From: an uncultured bacterium
GTDB taxonomy: Bacteria > Bacillota > Clostridia > Lachnospirales > Lachnospiraceae
DNA: 55,022 bases
Direction of reading: 5' to 3'
Assembly (NCBI GenBank): GCA_947063875.1
Contig: CAMSTY010000019.1
Coordinates: 1 to 55,022, forward strand
Shown here piece by piece: positions 42,276 to 50,399 of the stretch. Positions within the stretch are counted from its first letter, which is position 1. Each line of letters starts with the position of its first letter. The translations under genes were made by a program, and so were the position numbers. The notes under the pieces are model-generated. The model searched no databases, was not told the DNA's origin, and was given only the letters and a program-made list of their open reading frames with translations.

Positions 42276-44441
42276 TCAAAGAAGGATTTCTTTTAATGCT
42301 GCCATCAGCTTATCAATTTCTATCGGTTTTCCCAGATGCCCGTTCATCCCGGCCTTGATTGCGCATTTTTTGTCTTCCTCAAAGGCGTTGGCCGTTACGG
42401 CGAGGATCGGGATAGCGGCAAGATTGGGATCTGGCAGGGCCCGGATGGTTCTGGCTGCCTCATATCCGTTCATTACCGGCATTTGGATATCCATCAATAC
42501 GATATCGTAGGTGCCAGGAGCAGATGTTTTTATTTTTTCTACCGCTATGGAGCCGTTGTCGGCTACGTCTACCTCGAATCCGGCATCCTCCAGGATCGTC
42601 ATGGCGATTTCCTGGTTCAGTTCATTGTCCTCTGCCAGAAGGATATGCCTTCCCTGAAAGTCTTCTGCATCCGGCGCCGGAAAAGGAACTGGCGGCGCGG
42701 CGGGAGGTACGGGGGCAGGAACAGGGACGGAGATACACGGTCCGTCTGGCGTATCGCCTGGCTTTTCAGGCAGCCGGAACGGGAGAGAGATTGTGAATTC
42801 ACTTCCTTTACCTGCTTTGCTTTCTATGGCGATGGAGCCATTCATCATCTCCACAAGTTTTTTGGCGATGGTCATGCCCAGCCCGGTACCCTGGACGCCG
42901 CTGATGGTGGAAGTCCTTTCCCTCTCAAACGGCTCAAAGATATGCTTTAAAAAATCCGGGTTCATTCCGATTCCGTTGTCCCGGACCCGGAATTCATAGA
43001 AAGTAAAACCGCTCTCGGAGTCCGGCTTTTCGGACACCCGGATGCAGACATTTCCGTGGGGAGGAGTGAATTTTAACGCGTTTCCAATTACATTCAAAAG
43101 AATCTGGTTCAGCTTCAGCTTGTCGCAAAGGAAAACCGGGTTGGTGATCTCCTGGGTATCGAAGGAGACAGTCATCTGCTTGGAAAGGACTTCTGTCTGT
43201 ATGATGGTCTGCAGATCGTGTATGATATCCGGGAGATGGCATTCGGCTTCCTCTAACTGCAGTTTTCCGCTCTCGATGCGGCTCATATCGAGGGCATCGT
43301 TGATCAGGGACAGCAGATGGCGGCTGGAGGTCATGATTTTGGCCAGATAATTTTTGACTAGTTCGTGGTCATCGACGTGCGTGGCGGCAAGGGTAGCGAA
43401 GCCAATGATTGCGTTCATGGGAGTGCGGATGTCATGGGACATATTGTTGAGGAAGATGGTCTTGGCACGATTGGAGTACCGTGCCTGCTCCAGGGCCTCT
43501 TCCAGAAGCTTTCTCTGTTTTTCCAGATTTTGATCCAGGAGTTTTTTCTCGGTAATATCTACGAACATCCCTATATAGGTGATCGGAGTCCCGTCGTCCT
43601 TGCGGGTGGGTTTGCCGATGGCATGATACCAGCGGTAGCCGCGGTTTTTGGTCAAAAGCCGGTATTCGACATCGTAGATTTTCCTGCCGCGGTAATCGGC
43701 AAGGGTACCGTAAAATTCATTCAGGACCCGCGCCTTGTCGTCTTCATGCAGCAGGTCGGACCAGGATTCCAGAACATTGGGAAAATCCAGCTGGTTCTGA
43801 TAGCCGAGCATCCTGCGGAATTCATTACTCCAGAATACGCTTTCCATATTTCCCTGTTTGTCAAATTCCATGCTCCACATGCCGGAGCCGAGCATTTCGT
43901 GGATCGTGTTCAGAGAGGCGGTTGTATGTTCCAGCTTGATTAAGGCTTTGATTTTCTCACGGACAAGAAGTTCGTTTTCCGCCGCCTGCCGCCGTTCCAG
44001 ATACTGCTCCGTCGCGTCTTCCAAAAACACATAAAAGACATCTCCATAGATTTCTGTGTGCACAAAGTGGCCGTAGTCCTTGATCTGCCGGACACTGCCG
44101 TCTTTGCGGATGATCCGGTATTCCACGTAATCCAGATTGTTGTCATGCTCCTGAATCTGCCGCCTGATGGTATCTTCTGTATGCTGAAGGTCATCGGGGT
44201 GGACCAGGCCTGGAAATGTATATCCGGTATGCTCTTTGAATTCTTCCAGACTGTCGCAGCCATACATTTCGATGAGCGCCTGGTTCGCATAGATCAGCTC
44301 TTCCAGGCCATCGGCATGATAGATAAAAAAGCCTCCTGGCATTCCTGCTGTAATCTGTTCAATGACAGAAAAGGTTTGCTCGTCGAGAACCAGCGGCAGA
44401 ACCTTTTTTTCTTTGCTTTCTTTCATATTGTTTATCCACAT
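42276..44441 (-). CDS. hybrid sensor histidine kinase / response regulator with PAS domains
   Basis: 721 aa with no membrane segment, so probably cytosolic. Order: PAS1 (~20-140, ending VFYVFLEDATEQY), PAS2 with PAC (~190-315, ending ITYIGMFVDITEKK), coiled coil, HisKA (NNMSHDIRTPMNAIIGFA), HATPase_c (NQILLNVIGNALKFTPPHG; RDNGIGMNPDFL), a Pro/Ala-rich linker, and a C-terminal receiver with the acceptor in DIVLMDIQMP. Phosphate passes from His to its own receiver, usually onward through an Hpt protein not seen here. Start uncertain: ATG 44441 (GTG 44444 and ATG 44426 are alternatives; no strong RBS). It faces manA convergently. Confidence 0.92.
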   Translation of the reverse strand: MWINNMKESKEKKVLPLVLDEQTFSVIEQITAGMPGGFFIYHADGLEELIYANQALIEMYGCDSLEEFKEHTGYTFPGLVHPDDLQHTEDTIRRQIQEHDNNLDYVEYRIIRKDGSVRQIKDYGHFVHTEIYGDVFYVFLEDATEQYLERRQAAENELLVREKIKALIKLEHTTASLNTIHEMLGSGMWSMEFDKQGNMESVFWSNEFRRMLGYQNQLDFPNVLESWSDLLHEDDKARVLNEFYGTLADYRGRKIYDVEYRLLTKNRGYRWYHAIGKPTRKDDGTPITYIGMFVDITEKKLLDQNLEKQRKLLEEALEQARYSNRAKTIFLNNMSHDIRTPMNAIIGFATLAATHVDDHELVKNYLAKIMTSSRHLLSLINDALDMSRIESGKLQLEEAECHLPDIIHDLQTIIQTEVLSKQMTVSFDTQEITNPVFLCDKLKLNQILLNVIGNALKFTPPHGNVCIRVSEKPDSESGFTFYEFRVRDNGIGMNPDFLKHIFEPFERERTSTISGVQGTGLGMTIAKKLVEMMNGSIAIESKAGKGSEFTISLPFRLPEKPGDTPDGPCISVPVPAPVPPAAPPVPFPAPDAEDFQGRHILLAEDNELNQEIAMTILEDAGFEVDVADNGSIAVEKIKTSAPGTYDIVLMDIQMPVMNGYEAARTIRALPDPNLAAIPILAVTANAFEEDKKCAIKAGMNGHLGKPIEIDKLMAALKEILL

Positions 44442-44778
44442 CACTTTCTTTACAAATCCTGTATGGCATATTTTATTTTTTGCATAATCCTATCTGACTA
44501 TGATTTTACCACAGTTTCCGGTATTTCTCCAGAGAAATATCGCCTGGCGGAATGAGAGTTACTGTTCAGGCAGGTTTGCACATGGGGCGGCTGCGGACAC
44601 GTGGGAACGGGAATGAAAGGGATCGTGAGTCAGGTTTTCCGGTTGAATTTTATCTGCGTTATGTGTATAATGATAGAAATAAAGGCGAAACCGTATCCGG
44701 TACAGTGAGGCACGCCATGCTGTGAATCGTGCATGGCGATGCGGAAAGTGTCGGGGGCGTATGATGCGGGGAAATACG
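44442..44778. other. divergent intergenic region between the hybrid kinase and DUF6062 genes
   Basis: This 337-bp stretch holds the DUF6062 promoter (44643-44671) and, in its leader, a perfect 8-bp hairpin CGCCATGC/GCATGGCG (44713-44720, 44731-44738) without a T-tract. I see no clear promoter for the minus-strand kinase and no supported gene. Confidence 0.5.
44643..44671 (+). promoter_or_regulatory. sigma-A promoter of the DUF6062 gene
   Basis: TTGAAT-N17-TATAAT, ~108 bp before the chosen start; the leader carries the 8-bp hairpin noted above. Confidence 0.65.
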
Positions 44779-45549
44779 ATGAAAGAGAAATTATACACGA
44801 TTGAACTGACAGACGCGGTAAAATCCGGGGATGAATGCTTGTTTTGCTGGCTGGAGAGAAAGCTGGAGCAGGAGAATCTGGAATTTGTCCTGGGTTCGTC
44901 TTATATGGAGGATGATATCCGGGGAGAGACCAGCCGAAAAGGATTTTGCAGGCACCACACAAAGATGATGTATGATTATGGCAACAGCCTGGGGAATGCC
45001 TGGATTTTCAAATCCCGGCTGGAATATGTGAATCAGGAACTGAAAAAACAGATCTCCCGCCATGTTCCGGGAAAGGGCGCCGGCTTCCTGAACCGGTTTC
45101 GGAAGGCGGAGGAACCCGGGAGCGACGCCTCTTCCCCGGCTGAGACATGGATTCGTTCGGAGGGGGAGCACTGCTATATCTGCGGGCGCATGAGAGAGAT
45201 CTATCAAAGAATGCTGGATACCTTTGTCTACATGCTGCGCAATGATCCGGATTTTGGCGAACTGCTGATGGATTCCAAGGGGATATGCCTTCCTCATTTT
45301 GCGGATGTGCTGATGATCTGCGGAAAGAGGCTGAAGCCGGAAGAAAAGCAGATGTGGATTCCCAGGCTGGGAGAGCTGATGACCAGGAACCTGGACCGGG
45401 TGCAGGAAGACATCGACTGGCTGATAGAGAAGTATGATTATCGGAATCAGGATGCCGATTGGAAGCAGTCCCGTGACGCCGTACAAAGGACGATGCAGAA
45501 GATGGCGGGGATTTACCCGGCAGATCCGGTATTCCGATGCCGAAAATAG
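44779..45549 (+). CDS. DUF6062-like protein with duplicated Cys/His clusters
   Basis: 256 aa, soluble, function unknown. Cysteines and histidines are arranged in two matching halves: C20-x2-C23 then C57-x2-H60, and C132-x2-C135 then C170-x2-H173, with 33 and 34 residues between the pairs. This suggests an internal duplication of a metal-binding (probably zinc) module. I recognise it as DUF6062-like from the N-terminal pattern YTIELTDAVKSGDECLFCWL, and am not certain of the family number. The start at 44779 is supported by GGGG upstream and by conservation; ATG 44761 and an earlier start at 44722 are possible. Rubrerythrin follows 72 bp later. Confidence 0.75.
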   Translation: MKEKLYTIELTDAVKSGDECLFCWLERKLEQENLEFVLGSSYMEDDIRGETSRKGFCRHHTKMMYDYGNSLGNAWIFKSRLEYVNQELKKQISRHVPGKGAGFLNRFRKAEEPGSDASSPAETWIRSEGEHCYICGRMREIYQRMLDTFVYMLRNDPDFGELLMDSKGICLPHFADVLMICGKRLKPEEKQMWIPRLGELMTRNLDRVQEDIDWLIEKYDYRNQDADWKQSRDAVQRTMQKMAGIYPADPVFRCRK

Positions 45550-45621
45550 AACCTTGTCTGGTATATTTTGCAGATAATAAGAGATAATAATGGAAAATCT
45601 GATATGAAAAGGAGATTTTCC

Positions 45622-46215
45622 ATGATTGATTTTAAAAACAGTGAGACAGCGAAGAACCTGATCCGGGCGTTCGCCGGCGAGAGCCAGGCCAGAAACCGTT
45701 ATACATTGGCAGCAGAAAAAGCCAAAAAGCAGGGGCTGCCGGTGATTCAGTCCGTGTTCTTGTTTACGGCCGGGCAGGAACTGGCCCATGCGGATATTTT
45801 TTATGATTATTTGAAGGAACTGAAGGGCCAGAATATCCGGGTTGACGGGGCATATCCGGTAGATCAGTATGACAGCAGCCTGGATCTTTTAAAAGCTGCC
45901 AGGCATAATGAATATGAAGAGTTTCAGGATGTATATCAGAATTTCGGCAAGATCGCTCAGGAGGAGGGGTTTGAGCAGATCGCCGGGGCGTTTTTTAAAA
46001 TTGCGGAGATTGAAAAGGTGCATGGCGACCGTTTCCAGCTGTTTGCCGATTATCTGGAGAGGAATCAGCTTTTCGTGTCAGAAGTGGAGACCGGCTGGAT
46101 GTGCTTAAACTGCGGGTTTATATTCCGCGGGACAAAGGTGCCGGGTTCCTGTCCGGTATGCCGTCACGAACAGGGGTATTTCATCCGGTTGGAACTTGCG
46201 CCCTATATTCAGTAG
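45622..46215 (+). CDS. rubrerythrin
   Basis: 197 aa. The N-terminal ferritin-like four-helix diiron domain has AGESQARNRYTLAAEKAK, and EEGFEQIAGAFFKIAEIEKVH with the iron-ligand Glu/His pattern. The C-terminal rubredoxin-like site is CLNCGFIF with CPVCRHEQGYF. It reduces hydrogen peroxide in anaerobes, using electrons from NADH or rubredoxin partners. ATG 45622 follows AAAGGAG 8 nt upstream; an 18-codon upstream extension is rejected. A GC-rich hairpin lies after the stop. Confidence 0.95.
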   Translation: MIDFKNSETAKNLIRAFAGESQARNRYTLAAEKAKKQGLPVIQSVFLFTAGQELAHADIFYDYLKELKGQNIRVDGAYPVDQYDSSLDLLKAARHNEYEEFQDVYQNFGKIAQEEGFEQIAGAFFKIAEIEKVHGDRFQLFADYLERNQLFVSEVETGWMCLNCGFIFRGTKVPGSCPVCRHEQGYFIRLELAPYIQ

Positions 46216-46228
46216 CTTTCGGCCAGGC

Positions 46229-46264
46229 GCGGCCGGCAGATTCAAAACGGGATCTGCCGGCCGC
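46229..46264 (+). terminator. GC-rich hairpin after rubrerythrin, no T-tract
   Basis: Perfect 13-bp stem (46229-46241 with 46252-46264), 10-nt loop. The tail CAAATAGAG lacks Ts, so it more likely protects the rubrerythrin mRNA 3' end or slows polymerase than terminates. Confidence 0.5.
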
Positions 46265-46312
46265 CAAATAGAGAAGGAATGTCAGAAAGGTTGGATAAAG
46301 AGGATCATACAT

Positions 46313-46975
46313 ATGGAAAAGAAAAAGATTGCAGGAGTGATTTTTGACCAGGACGGTCTGCTGTTTGATACGGAGAGGGTATCGGCGGTTGCATGGGGGA
46401 TAGCGGGAGATGAACTGGGATTTCATGTGGAGGAAGCGTTTCTCTGTACGATCCGCGGCGCGAATTTCCGGGATGCGGTGAAGAGGCTTCGGGAGACATA
46501 CGGGGAAGATTATGATTTTTTCAAACTGAGAGAGCGGAAGCAGGAGATTTTTCTGAAAATTCTGCGGGAACAGGAGATGCCGGTGAAGCCAGGGGTACAT
46601 GAATTGCTGGCTTATCTGCAGGAGCATAATTACAAGATTGCCTTGGCAACGGCAAGCGCCCGCGAGTATACGAGGGACAATCTGCGCCTGGCCGGGATTG
46701 ACCAGTATTTTCATCATATCGTGACCGGCGATATGGTGAAGGAGGCAAAGCCGAATCCGCAGATATTTTTCCAGGCGGCGGAGATGATCGGGGAGGAACC
46801 GGAACACTGCCTGGTGCTGGAAGACAGTTTAAATGGTGTGGAGGCCGGTCTCCGGGGCGGTTTTGTCACGGTTATGGTTCCCGACCTGACACAGCCGGGA
46901 GAAGATTTGCGGCGACGGGTAGATAAGATCTGCCATTCGTTGCTGGAGGTGCGAGACTGGTTGATGGAGGCGTAA
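46313..46975 (+). CDS. HAD family hydrolase (beta-phosphoglucomutase/phosphatase-like)
   Basis: 220 aa subfamily IA HAD. Motif I is VIFDQDGLLFDTE (nucleophile Asp, with Gln in the usual Met/Leu place), motif II lies in IALATASAREYT, motif III is KPNPQIFFQAAEMIG, and motif IV is LVLEDSLNGVEAG. An alpha-helical cap lies between motifs I and II. Substrates are likely sugar phosphates or nucleotides but cannot be read from sequence. ATG 46313 follows AGAGGA. The metallophosphoesterase begins 4 bp after the stop. Confidence 0.9.
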   Translation: MEKKKIAGVIFDQDGLLFDTERVSAVAWGIAGDELGFHVEEAFLCTIRGANFRDAVKRLRETYGEDYDFFKLRERKQEIFLKILREQEMPVKPGVHELLAYLQEHNYKIALATASAREYTRDNLRLAGIDQYFHHIVTGDMVKEAKPNPQIFFQAAEMIGEEPEHCLVLEDSLNGVEAGLRGGFVTVMVPDLTQPGEDLRRRVDKICHSLLEVRDWLMEA

Positions 46976-46979
46976 GTTA

Positions 46980-47897
46980 GTGAAGACAGGGATATGGCCG
47001 GTTCCGGTATTGGCCGCGCTGGCGGCAGGAGGACTTCTGCGGTCAGAATACGAGCGGGATCATTTTGTGGTGGAGAAAGTCAGGCTGGAGTCTCCGAAGA
47101 TCCGGAAAAAAAGAACGTTGGTTTTTCTCACGGATTTACATGACAAGGAATTCGGGGAGGGGAATGAGAGGCTTTTGGACGCGGTCCGGACGATTGCCCC
47201 GGATCTGGTTTTGATCGGCGGGGATACGATGGTGACAAAGCCAGGACATGCAAGCCTGGAGGTCACGAAACGTCTTTTGGAGGGGTTGTCAGGCATCGCT
47301 TTCGTCTGCTATGGAAACGGAAATCATGAGCAGCGCCTGAGAGAGCAGCGGGAAACTTATGGGAACCTGTACTGCCGGTTTAGGGAACTGCTGAGAACGT
47401 ATGAGGTGGGGTATCTGTCGGATTCCTCCCTTGATTTCGGTGAGGATATCCGGATCAGCGGCCTTGACATCGACGAGAGCTACTATCATAACCGGGTGTC
47501 TAAAAGGATGGGGCCGGGATATGTGGCACGGAGCCTGGGAGAGGCGGACAGGGAGAGGTTTCAGATTCTGCTGGCGCATTCGCCTTTGTTTTCGGGTGCC
47601 TACGGCAGATGGGGGGCGGACCTGACCTTTTCCGGGCATTTTCATGGAGGCACGGTCCGGATTCCGATATTGGGCGGGGTGATGACTCCTCAGTATCAGT
47701 TTTTCCTTCCCTGCTGCGGAGGGACTTTTGAGAAAAACGGCCGGTATATGATCGTCGGGCGCGGTTTGGGGACCCATTCGGTGAATATCCGGTTTTGCAA
47801 TAAGCCTCAGGTGGTGGCAGTGCAGCTTCTGCCCGGGGAGAGAAAAGAAAGGATGGCTGTGAGAAAGACACAGAAGATAAGATGGATAAGGCGATAG
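46980..47897 (+). CDS. membrane-anchored metallophosphoesterase (YkuE-like)
   Basis: 305 aa. A short N-terminal hydrophobic stretch (~6-20) may anchor it. Calcineurin-like motifs follow in order: FLTDLHDKEFGEGN, LIGGDTMV, YGNGNHEQR, LLAHSPLF and FSGHFHGGTVRI. YkuE-type members are metal-dependent phosphoesterases at the cell surface, some on lipid or lipid-carrier substrates. It starts with GTG, 10 nt after GGAGG that overlaps the HAD gene end. It overlaps the PAP2 phosphatase by 16 bp, suggesting related membrane-phosphate substrates. Confidence 0.9.
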   Translation: MKTGIWPVPVLAALAAGGLLRSEYERDHFVVEKVRLESPKIRKKRTLVFLTDLHDKEFGEGNERLLDAVRTIAPDLVLIGGDTMVTKPGHASLEVTKRLLEGLSGIAFVCYGNGNHEQRLREQRETYGNLYCRFRELLRTYEVGYLSDSSLDFGEDIRISGLDIDESYYHNRVSKRMGPGYVARSLGEADRERFQILLAHSPLFSGAYGRWGADLTFSGHFHGGTVRIPILGGVMTPQYQFFLPCCGGTFEKNGRYMIVGRGLGTHSVNIRFCNKPQVVAVQLLPGERKERMAVRKTQKIRWIRR

Positions 47898-48577
47898 AGA
47901 GGGTCAGAGAATATCGCAGTGTAGATATCAGAGGATGGGTGGCTAAACACAGATATTGTTATGCGCTTGGCTACCTGCTTCTTTTTCTGCCTGCATTTTT
48001 CATTACGGAACGGGCGGTGACGCCCCGATACATAATTTCCTGTTCGTGGGACGATAAAATCCCTTTTTGTGAAACTTTTGTCATATGGTATTTGCTCTGG
48101 TTTTTGCTGCTGCCGGCCTCCTGGCTGTATACGATGGTCCGCAGCAAGGAAGATTTCCAGAACCTCTGCATGATTATGTTCGGGGGGATGACGGCCAGTA
48201 TTGTGATATACTGGATTTTTCCTAACGGGTTGGCATTGCGGCCGCAGGAGATGGGGGAAGGAGTGTGCGCAGATCTGGTCCGTATGATTCATGCCGTGGA
48301 TACGCCAGGCAATGTCTGCCCGTCGATTCATGTGTCGAGTTCCACATCCGTGGCCATGGTGGCGTGGCGGTCCGGATATTTGAAAAGCCGGCAGACGATG
48401 CGCTGGGGAGTTATCCTGGCGGCGGCAGGCATTTGCCTGTCAACGATGTTTTTGAAACAGCATTCGGTGGTAGATGTTGTATGCGGGGCGATGCTGACCG
48501 TGATTTTGGCAGTGCCGGTGTATTGCCTGCCGTGGAGGGGATGGATGGAAGGGAAGCCGATGGGATTTTTTCTGTGA
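47882..48577 (+). CDS. PAP2 family membrane phosphatase
   Basis: 231 aa with about six hydrophobic segments. Motif 2 is NVCPSIHVSSSTS and motif 3 is FLKQHSVVDVVCG; the first motif (KxxxxxxRP) is weak (NGLALRPQ). Such proteins dephosphorylate phosphatidic acid, undecaprenyl pyrophosphate or sugar lipids on the outer face. The start overlaps the metallophosphoesterase by 16 bp, and scpA begins 24 bp downstream. The conserved motif 2 Ser-Ile-His differs slightly from the usual Ser-Gly-His, as in the inositol phosphorylceramide-synthase-like branch. Confidence 0.85.
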   Translation: MDKAIERVREYRSVDIRGWVAKHRYCYALGYLLLFLPAFFITERAVTPRYIISCSWDDKIPFCETFVIWYLLWFLLLPASWLYTMVRSKEDFQNLCMIMFGGMTASIVIYWIFPNGLALRPQEMGEGVCADLVRMIHAVDTPGNVCPSIHVSSSTSVAMVAWRSGYLKSRQTMRWGVILAAAGICLSTMFLKQHSVVDVVCGAMLTVILAVPVYCLPWRGWMEGKPMGFFL

Positions 48578-48600
48578 GAAATGCAGGAGATGGAGAAAAG

Positions 48601-49395
48601 ATGGCGATTTCTTATAAGCTTGACAAGTTTGAAGGTCCGCTGGATCTATTGCTGCATCTGATAGATAAAAACAAGGTGGACATCTATGATATTCCGATTG
48701 TGGAGATTACCCGGCAGTATCTGGACTATGTCAGCCAGATGGAGCGGGAGGATCTGAATATTGTCAGCGATTTCCTGGTGATGGCGGCAACTTTGCTGGA
48801 CATCAAATCGCGGATGCTGCTTCCGCGGGAGGTCAATGAGGAGGGCGAGGAGGAAGACCCGCGGGCAGAACTGGTGGCCCGGCTGCTGGAATATAAGCGG
48901 TTCAAGATGATGGCCCTTGAACTTTCCGACATGGAAGAAAGCGCGCAGGGGGTCCTGTTCAAGGCGCCGACAGTGCCGAAGGAGGTGGCCAGATACGAAC
49001 CGCCGGTGAATCTGGACGAATTGCTGGATGGCCTGACGCTGGCGAAATTGCAGAGGATTTTTGACCAGGTGCTGAAGCGGCAGCAGGATAAGGTGGACCC
49101 GATCCGCAGCAATTTCGGCACGATTAAGAAGGAGCCGGTCAGCCTGGAAACCCGGGTCCTGGATGTGATGCGCTTTGCCAGGCAGCATCGCCGCTTCAGC
49201 TTTCGCCAGATGCTGGAACGGCAGGGAGACCGGCTGGAGGTAGTAGTGACATTTCTGGCAATATTGGAACTGATGAAGATCGGAAAGATTCATCTGACGC
49301 AGGAGCACACCTTTGATGATATGGAGATCGAGATCCGGGAGGCGGATGGAGAAGAAACAGAACTGGAACTGGATCTGGATGGACTGGATGGTTAG
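48601..49395 (+). CDS. scpA: segregation and condensation protein A
   Basis: 264 aa kleisin of the Smc-ScpA-ScpB condensin. YKLDKFEGPLDLLLHLIDKNK at the N-terminus (here to DKNK, the Smc neck-binding region), IVEITRQYLDYV, and MAATLLDIKSRMLLP are the family motifs; the C-terminal winged-helix part follows SFRQMLERQGDRLEVVVTFL. ATG 48601 follows GGAG; a long upstream extension in frame overlaps the PAP2 gene and is not real. scpB follows directly. Confidence 0.95.
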   Translation: MAISYKLDKFEGPLDLLLHLIDKNKVDIYDIPIVEITRQYLDYVSQMEREDLNIVSDFLVMAATLLDIKSRMLLPREVNEEGEEEDPRAELVARLLEYKRFKMMALELSDMEESAQGVLFKAPTVPKEVARYEPPVNLDELLDGLTLAKLQRIFDQVLKRQQDKVDPIRSNFGTIKKEPVSLETRVLDVMRFARQHRRFSFRQMLERQGDRLEVVVTFLAILELMKIGKIHLTQEHTFDDMEIEIREADGEETELELDLDGLDG

Positions 49396-49445
49396 CTTTT
49401 GTGAAGCAGGAGGGAACCGGAAAGGACAAAGCTCGGGAAAGGGAT

Positions 49446-50243
49446 ATGGCGGATATGGGAAACTGGTTAGAGGATGAGGGAGAAGAGTTTGATATGGCGG
49501 CCATCGAGGCGCGGCATGCGGAGATGGAAGCGGAATCCCAGCTGGAAGCGGAGGCAGAGCGGCGGATGCAGTTTGAAAAGGCGGCAAAGGCGGGGGCGGA
49601 AAGCAGAGAGGGCGATGCGGGGAATTACCCGGAAAGCGATTGGGAGGCGATCATAGAGGCGGTCTTGTTTACCATGGGCAATTCGGTGGAACTGCGGCAG
49701 CTGGCGATAGCGATCGACCAGAGTGAGAGCGTGGCCCGCAAGGTGGTGGAAAGCCTGCAAAAGCGCTATGAGGCCGAGAATCGGGGGATGCAGATCCTGG
49801 AATTGGATCACTCTTTTCAAATGAGTACCAAAGCCTGTTTTTATGAGAATCTGATCCGTGTGGCATCGGCGCCGAAAAAGCATGTGCTGACGGATGTGGT
49901 GCTGGAGACCCTGTCCATTATTGCTTATAAACAGCCGGTGACGAAGATGGAGATATCACGAATCCGTGGCGTGTCTTCGGATCATGCGGTCAATCGCCTG
50001 GTGGAATATGGGCTGGTTGGAGAGGTGGGCAGGCTGGATGCCCCGGGCAGGCCGGCGCTCTTTGCGACCACGGAGGAGTTTCTGCGCCGTTTCGGGATCG
50101 GTTCGATGGTGGATCTGCCCAGCATGAATCCGGAGCAGGAGGAAGAGATTATTCAGGCGGTGGAGGAAGAATTGCAGATGAAACTGGAGGAACTTCCGAC
50201 CGGAGAGGAAGAGGCGGACAATCCGGGTTTTGCCTTGACTTGA
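49446..50243 (+). CDS. scpB: segregation and condensation protein B
   Basis: 265 aa. The two winged helices are marked by WEAIIEAVLFTMGNSVEL and VLETLSIIAYKQPVTKMEIS with RGVSSDHAVNRLVEYGLV. Before them is an unusually long acidic, Ala/Glu-rich N-terminal helix (~55-70 residues) absent from standard ScpB. ScpB dimers bind ScpA in the condensin complex. The start is uncertain: ATG 49446 is preceded by AAAGGG; GTG 49401 would add 15 residues. The stop overlaps the next promoter. Confidence 0.92.
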   Translation: MADMGNWLEDEGEEFDMAAIEARHAEMEAESQLEAEAERRMQFEKAAKAGAESREGDAGNYPESDWEAIIEAVLFTMGNSVELRQLAIAIDQSESVARKVVESLQKRYEAENRGMQILELDHSFQMSTKACFYENLIRVASAPKKHVLTDVVLETLSIIAYKQPVTKMEISRIRGVSSDHAVNRLVEYGLVGEVGRLDAPGRPALFATTEEFLRRFGIGSMVDLPSMNPEQEEEIIQAVEEELQMKLEELPTGEEEADNPGFALT

Positions 50244-50263
50244 TTTGGATAACATGGTACTAT
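50235..50263 (+). promoter_or_regulatory. sigma-A promoter of the small ORF-TPR-hflX operon
   Basis: TTGACT-N17-TACTAT overlaps the scpB stop codon and lies 22 bp before the small ORF. Confidence 0.55.
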
Positions 50264-50285
50264 TTCTTCATGAAAGGACAAAGAG

Positions 50286-50399
50286 ATGCCAGAGAAGCGG
50301 AAGCGGCCGGCTTATGCGGGAGGAAAAGCGAAGAAGTGGAAAGGCTGGGACATAAAGACCGGGGAGGTATCGGCAGCACCGGTAGAAAGTGATGGATAA
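50286..50399 (+). CDS. small basic protein, 37 aa, unrecognised
   Basis: MPEKRKRPAYAGGKAKKWKG opens a 37-residue Lys/Arg/Gly/Trp-rich peptide ending APVESDG. AAAGGA lies 6-7 nt before ATG and a promoter 22 nt upstream, and the stop overlaps the start of the TPR gene (8 bp), as in coupled operons. These features support translation. I know no family; its basic character resembles nucleic-acid-binding tails. Confidence 0.5.
   Translation: MPEKRKRPAYAGGKAKKWKGWDIKTGEVSAAPVESDG

Noticed and set aside
48265..48600. Upstream in-frame extension of scpA
   Set aside because: It lies inside the PAP2 phosphatase gene in another frame; conserved ScpA sequence starts at 48601.
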